From an uncultured Prevotellaceae bacterium (GTDB taxonomy: Bacteria > Bacteroidota > Bacteroidia > Bacteroidales > Bacteroidaceae): a DNA stretch of 44,124 nucleotides. This document shows positions 40,751 to 44,124 of the stretch, one piece after another. The position numbers were made by a program, and so were the translations under genes. The DNA is taken from contig OMWI01000026.1 in assembly GCA_900314715.1 (NCBI GenBank), positions 1-44,124 of the forward strand. Direction: 5' to 3'. Under the pieces are notes generated by a model, which was given only the letters and a program-made list of their open reading frames with translations, was not told the DNA's origin and ran no database searches. The stretch's first letter is position 1; each line of letters opens with the position of its first letter.

Positions 40751-40780
40751 CAAAATTACAATATAATATTTAATTTGCAA
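40751..40780 (-). promoter_or_regulatory. Promoter of the acidic-tail protein gene
   Basis: On the minus strand, TAATTTTG (40751-40758) is preceded by TTG (40778-40780) with a 19-bp spacer, the standard -33/-7 layout. It lies 40 bp upstream of the ATG at 40710. Confidence 0.65.
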
Positions 40781-40829
40781 GTATTTGCGTTATTATTTTT
40801 TTCATTCCCCCATTTTTATACGCTCCTAA

Positions 40830-40870
40830 ATCGTCTTTCTTGCAAATAGACGATAGTTTTTTGAAAACTA
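40830..40870 (+). other. Two adjacent hairpins, the first terminator-like
   Basis: ATCGTCT (40830-40836) pairs with AGACGAT (40848-40854) and is followed by AGTTTTTTG. That tract itself folds as AGTTTT-TTG-AAAACT (40855-40869). The first looks like a plus-strand intrinsic terminator, yet no plus-strand gene precedes it. Confidence 0.45.
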
Positions 40871-40905
40871 TTGAAGAAAATAAATGTTTAGAATTGTTTT
40901 TTGAT

Positions 40906-40913
40906 TAACTTTG
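40906..40913 (+). promoter_or_regulatory. -7 box for the rRNA methyltransferase gene
   Basis: TAACTTTG, 50 bp before the ATG at 40964. Because the frame beginning at 40901 overlaps this box, that upstream start is unlikely. Confidence 0.55.
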
Positions 40914-40922
40914 CAAAAGAAA

Positions 40923-40949
40923 TTGTCAGGAACGTTTTTCTCCTGACAA
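40923..40949 (+). other. Leader hairpin of the rRNA methyltransferase gene
   Basis: TTGTCAGGA (40923-40931) and TCCTGACAA (40941-40949) form a perfect 9-bp stem with a 9-nt loop in the predicted 5' leader, ending 14 bp before the ATG at 40964. No T-tract follows, so it is not a terminator. It could affect translation or mRNA stability. Confidence 0.55.
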
Positions 40950-40963
40950 CAAATATGATTATT

Positions 40964-42484
40964 ATGAGTAGAAAAAAGAAAGCATTGCCCATTTTCGAGA
41001 ACGTAACCATTGCCGATACTGCGGCTGAAGGAAAGTCTATCGTACGATTAACCATTCCTGCCCACGATGGAACGGAAGAGTCTCAATTGGTGGTTTTCGT
41101 TCCGTGGTGTGTACCTGGTGATGTAGTAGACCTGCAGATTAAGCGTAAAAAACATAGTTATGCTGAAGCGGAAGTCATTCGATTCCGCAAATATAGTGAT
41201 GTTCGTGCCGTTCCCATGTGTCAGTATTTTGGCGTTTGCGGTGGTTGTAAGTGGCAGAATCTTCCTTATTCAGAGCAATTGAAGATGAAACAAAAGCAAG
41301 TGTACGACCAACTCACTCGTATCGGACATTTGTCTTTGCCAAAACCAGGAACGTCGGAAAACGGTATTGAATTTAAGTCAATTCTCGGTTCTGTCCAAAC
41401 GCGCGAGTATCGCAATAAACTCGACTTTGGAGCTTCTAATCGCAGGTATCTCACGCGAGAGGAAATCGATAGTGGAGTGGAATACTCCAGGGATGCATTA
41501 GGTTTCCATATTACTGGAGCATTCGACAAGATTTTGCCCATTGAGAAGTGTTGCTTGATGGACGACTTGCATAATCAAATCCGAAATGAAATTCGTGATT
41601 ATGCGATACAAAACGGTTTGACATTCTTTGACTTACGCCAACAAACGGGTTTACTTCGTGATGTGATTATCAGAAACTCCAATACGGGAGAATGGATGGT
41701 TATCATTCAATTCAAGTTTGACGAACCTTCGAAGATGCCCGAACAAGCTGAGGGATTGTTACAACATGTGGCTGATAAGTTTGAACAAATTACTTCGTTG
41801 TTGTGGATTGACAACCAGAAATGTAATGATACTTTTTCCGACCTCCAGATACATTGTTTCAAAGGTACAAACCATATATTTGAGACCATGGAAGACCTTC
41901 GTTTCAAAGTAGGACCAAAAAGTTTCTATCAAACCAATACCGAACAAGCGTATCATCTCTATTCCGTGGTACGTGATTTCGCATTCAACGACCAATATTA
42001 CGATTACGACGTTTCTGAACAAAACGACTCCCATGCTCCCCTTGTCTATGATTTATATACAGGAACGGGAACCATAGCAAATTTCGTTGCTAAGAAAGCC
42101 CGTCAGGTGATAGGTATAGAATATGTGCCAGAAGCAATAGAGGATGCAAAGGTTAATTCGATGGTCAACCATATTGACAATACGCTTTTCTATGCGGGAG
42201 ACATGAAAGACATCTTAAACGATGATTTTATTGATGAACATGGTCGTCCTGATGTTATCATTACCGACCCGCCTCGTGCTGGAATGCATCCCGATGTGGT
42301 AGAGACCATTCTTCGTGCTGCTCCCAAGCGAATTGTCTACGTAAGTTGTAATCCCGCTACGCAAGCACGAGATCTTGAACGACTGACGGAGGATTATCAA
42401 ATTGTCATCATCCAACCCGTAGATATGTTCCCGCATACGCCACATGTGGAAAATGTGGTGCTTTTGACGCGGAAAAACGCATAA
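40964..42484 (+). CDS. rlmD: 23S rRNA (uracil-C5)-methyltransferase, RlmD-like
   Basis: About 506 residues from the ATG at 40964 (an ATG at 40955 is also possible). It is a TrmA/RlmD-type enzyme that puts a methyl group on C5 of a uridine in 23S rRNA. The N-terminal TRAM domain at about 15-75 is followed by the iron-sulfur Cys cluster C86, C92, C95 (CQYFGVCGGC). The SAM site DLYTGTGTIANF, TDPPRAGMHPD and the catalytic motif VSCNPATQARDL follow. Length is in range. Which uridine it targets (RlmD or RlmC type) cannot be settled from sequence. Confidence 0.88.
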   Translation: MSRKKKALPIFENVTIADTAAEGKSIVRLTIPAHDGTEESQLVVFVPWCVPGDVVDLQIKRKKHSYAEAEVIRFRKYSDVRAVPMCQYFGVCGGCKWQNLPYSEQLKMKQKQVYDQLTRIGHLSLPKPGTSENGIEFKSILGSVQTREYRNKLDFGASNRRYLTREEIDSGVEYSRDALGFHITGAFDKILPIEKCCLMDDLHNQIRNEIRDYAIQNGLTFFDLRQQTGLLRDVIIRNSNTGEWMVIIQFKFDEPSKMPEQAEGLLQHVADKFEQITSLLWIDNQKCNDTFSDLQIHCFKGTNHIFETMEDLRFKVGPKSFYQTNTEQAYHLYSVVRDFAFNDQYYDYDVSEQNDSHAPLVYDLYTGTGTIANFVAKKARQVIGIEYVPEAIEDAKVNSMVNHIDNTLFYAGDMKDILNDDFIDEHGRPDVIITDPPRAGMHPDVVETILRAAPKRIVYVSCNPATQARDLERLTEDYQIVIIQPVDMFPHTPHVENVVLLTRKNA

Positions 42485-42530
42485 TTTGTCAAGAGTTGCA
42501 TTATATATATTATTTAATATATGTATATAT

Positions 42531-42561
42531 TTGTAAAAGTTAAAAAATATGTTTATCTTTG
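42531..42561 (+). promoter_or_regulatory. Porin gene promoter
   Basis: TTG at 42531-42533 and TATCTTTG at 42554-42561 are 20 bp apart. The box ends 30 bp before the ATG at 42592. Confidence 0.7.
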
Positions 42562-42591
42562 CCAAAGAATAATAATTAAATATTTATAATT

Positions 42592-43665
42592 ATGAATAAG
42601 AGAATTTTGACATTGTTGTTTGTGTCATTGGTAACGATTGGTACTTATGCACAAGAAAAGAAAACCATTGAGTTGCCTGCATGGATTAACAACTTAAAGT
42701 TGAGTGGATATGGTATGTTGCAATACCAAGGTTCTGATAAGGAAGGTGCAAAGGAAAACGCATTCAATTTGCGCTTGCTTCGTCTCTCGCTTGAAGGTCG
42801 TATCCAACAGGATTGGTATTGGAAGATGCAATTGCAAATCAATGGTAACATTTCGTCATTGAATGCATCGCCTCGTATCGTTGACGCATTTGCTGAATGG
42901 CAGAAGTATAAGTTCTTTATGGTGAAAGCAGGACAATTCAAGCGTCCTTTCACATTTGAAAACCCCATGCATCCTATCACGCAAGGATTCATGTCGTATT
43001 CTCAACCCGTATCTAAATTATCTGGTTTCTCTGACCGTACGGGTGAGCATTCTTGCAATGGTCGTGATATCGGTTTGCAAATCCAAGGTGACTTCCTTCC
43101 CAATGCATCGGGCAGAAACTTGCTTCATTATCAAGTGGGTGTGTTCAATGGTGAGGGAATCAACCAAAAGGATAAGGACAACAAAAAGGACATCATCGGC
43201 GGTGTTTGGGTAATGCCTATTCCTGGTTTGCGTATCGGTGCATTCGGATGGACGGGTACTCGCTACATGACTACCACCCAAACTGGTGTTGGCACTAAGA
43301 CGGAGAGCGTTCGCAAGAATCGTTATGCCCTTTCTGCTGAATATGCACAAAACGATTGGACATTCCGTTCTGAATACATTCATAGCCAAGGTTACGCTGC
43401 CGATAAGGACAAGGGCGACAAAGCAGATGGTTTCTATGCTCTCGCCATTGCTCCTATTATCAAGAACAAGATGCACGCCAAGGCTCGTTATGATGTTTAT
43501 CGTGACCAAAAGACTTGGGGTTCTTCCAAGACTTTCTACGAGGTGGGAGCCGATTATCTGCTCTCTAAGAATCTGCAAGTTAATTTGGAATATGCACGTG
43601 TAAACGAGCGTGCTACTCATACAAGTTACAACATGGTAGACGTAGAACTTGATTTCAGATTCTAA
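42592..43665 (+). CDS. OprO/OprP-like porin
   Basis: The 357-residue outer-membrane porin has a signal peptide (MNKRILTLLFVSLVTIGTYAQ). Barrel motifs of the phosphate-selective porin O/P family follow: LKLSGYGMLQYQGS, FNLRLLRLSLEGRIQQDWYWKMQLQING, PRIVDAFAEWQKYKFFMVKAGQFKRPFTFENPM and the terminal VNLEYARVNERATHTSYNMVDVELDFRF ending in Phe. Anion or phosphate preference is a family inference. It lies 57 bp upstream of a membrane pyrophosphatase gene, which fits a phosphate-related theme, though no shared regulation is evident. Confidence 0.88.
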   Translation: MNKRILTLLFVSLVTIGTYAQEKKTIELPAWINNLKLSGYGMLQYQGSDKEGAKENAFNLRLLRLSLEGRIQQDWYWKMQLQINGNISSLNASPRIVDAFAEWQKYKFFMVKAGQFKRPFTFENPMHPITQGFMSYSQPVSKLSGFSDRTGEHSCNGRDIGLQIQGDFLPNASGRNLLHYQVGVFNGEGINQKDKDNKKDIIGGVWVMPIPGLRIGAFGWTGTRYMTTTQTGVGTKTESVRKNRYALSAEYAQNDWTFRSEYIHSQGYAADKDKGDKADGFYALAIAPIIKNKMHAKARYDVYRDQKTWGSSKTFYEVGADYLLSKNLQVNLEYARVNERATHTSYNMVDVELDFRF

Positions 43666-43722
43666 TAGACCTTGTATTAACTACAATCAATTGATAGTAT
43701 TTATTTATAATTTTAATTTTAT

Positions 43723-44124
43723 ATGAATAACATTCCAAGTGTATTTTGGTTGGTGCCAATAGCATCGGTTATTGCCCTATGCATGGCATGGTTTTTCTTT
43801 AAAAGTATGATTCAAGCAGACGAGGGTACTCCTCGTATGCGCGAAATCGCTAAGTATGTACGTGATGGAGCTATGGCTTATCTGAAGCAGCAGTACAAAG
43901 TGGTGTTGTATGTGTTTATTGCATTGGCAGCACTCTTCTCTTTCATGGCATACGTGCTTCATGTTCAAAACCCATGGGTACCTTTCGCATTCCTCACGGG
44001 TGGTTTCTTCTCTGGTTTGGCTGGTTTCTTCGGAATGAAGACCGCTACTTATGCTTCTGGTCGTACGGCTAATGCTGCTCGCAAGAGTCTTGACGCAGGT
44101 TTGAAAATCGCCTTCCGTTCTGGT
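43723..44124 (+). CDS. hppA: Membrane-bound ion-pumping pyrophosphatase, 5' part
   Basis: The frame from the ATG at 43723 runs through all 134 codons to the window end without a stop. It encodes MNNIPSVFWLVPIASVIALCMAWFFFK, then GTPRMREIAKYVRDGAMAYLKQQYK, and FLTGGFFSGLAGFFGMKTATYASGRTANAAR. These are the N-terminal helices and the conserved GMKTATYANGRT-like segment of proton- or sodium-translocating pyrophosphatases (HppA/V-PPase). Such pumps use cytoplasmic pyrophosphate to move H+ or Na+. Which ion cannot be judged because the determining residues lie beyond the window. Confidence 0.93.
   Translation, partial: MNNIPSVFWLVPIASVIALCMAWFFFKSMIQADEGTPRMREIAKYVRDGAMAYLKQQYKVVLYVFIALAALFSFMAYVLHVQNPWVPFAFLTGGFFSGLAGFFGMKTATYASGRTANAARKSLDAGLKIAFRSG

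Overview
The window looks like a chromosomal segment of a Bacteroidales bacterium, most likely Prevotella or a close relative. The grounds are recurrent promoters with the Bacteroidetes -7 box (TAnnTTTG: TAACTTTG, TATCTTTG, TAATTTTG), gene families largely confined to Bacteroidetes (DUF4230, DUF4738, DUF6048, DUF6452, DUF2723, DUF4199, OMP-LptC-GldE-like-SurA-like gene order), and signal peptides ending in AQ. The genus is inferred from family content, not from an alignment. I found no rRNA, tRNA, CRISPR array or insertion sequence.

Left flank, 1-16.7 kb: housekeeping genes. An alanine/glycine:cation symporter and two DUF4230 proteins lie on the minus strand, followed by a Spy-like secreted protein and a DUF4738 lipoprotein on the plus strand. 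Next come ribH plus a membrane TPR protein (minus), recF plus a DUF721/DciA-like gene (plus), and a minus-strand run: S41 protease, dCMP deaminase, M3 peptidase, Crp/Fnr regulator, ApbE, DUF6048, DUF6452, family 2 glycosyltransferase, DUF4199 and a CBM9-like protein.

Central island, about 16.7-28.4 kb: thirteen plus-strand genes, visibly more AT-rich than their surroundings (two hand-counted 60-base lines inside give 17/60 G+C each, two flanking lines 31/60 each). In order they encode a stand-alone LytTR DNA-binding protein, an FHA/two-TM/zinc-ribbon protein, a membrane-anchored acidic protein, a secreted Sel1-repeat protein, a zinc-ribbon/FHA protein, a PP2C phosphatase with a C-terminal membrane anchor, a Hanks-type Ser/Thr kinase with a transmembrane segment and C-terminal MORN repeats, a second Sel1-repeat protein, an exported protein of unknown function, an exported NTF2-like protein, a TPR/beta-barrel-like envelope protein, a paralogue of the acidic membrane protein, and an exported caspase-fold protease. 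Spacing and promoter motifs suggest three transcription units. The second starts at a perfect 22-bp tandem duplication that carries two -7 boxes. I read the island as a self-contained phospho-signalling system spanning the cell envelope, with a caspase-like protease as the likely output. It is the most interesting content of the window.

Right flank, 28.4-44.1 kb: housekeeping genes again. An acyl-CoA synthetase and an XRE-cupin regulator (minus) are followed by a large DUF2723 membrane protein. Then comes an envelope-biogenesis run (FadL-like outer-membrane protein, LptC, GldE/CorC-like protein, SurA/PpiD-like isomerase). After it lie an unrecognised acidic-tailed protein (minus), an RlmD-like 23S rRNA methyltransferase, an OprP-like porin, and the 5' part of a membrane pyrophosphatase that runs off the end of the window.
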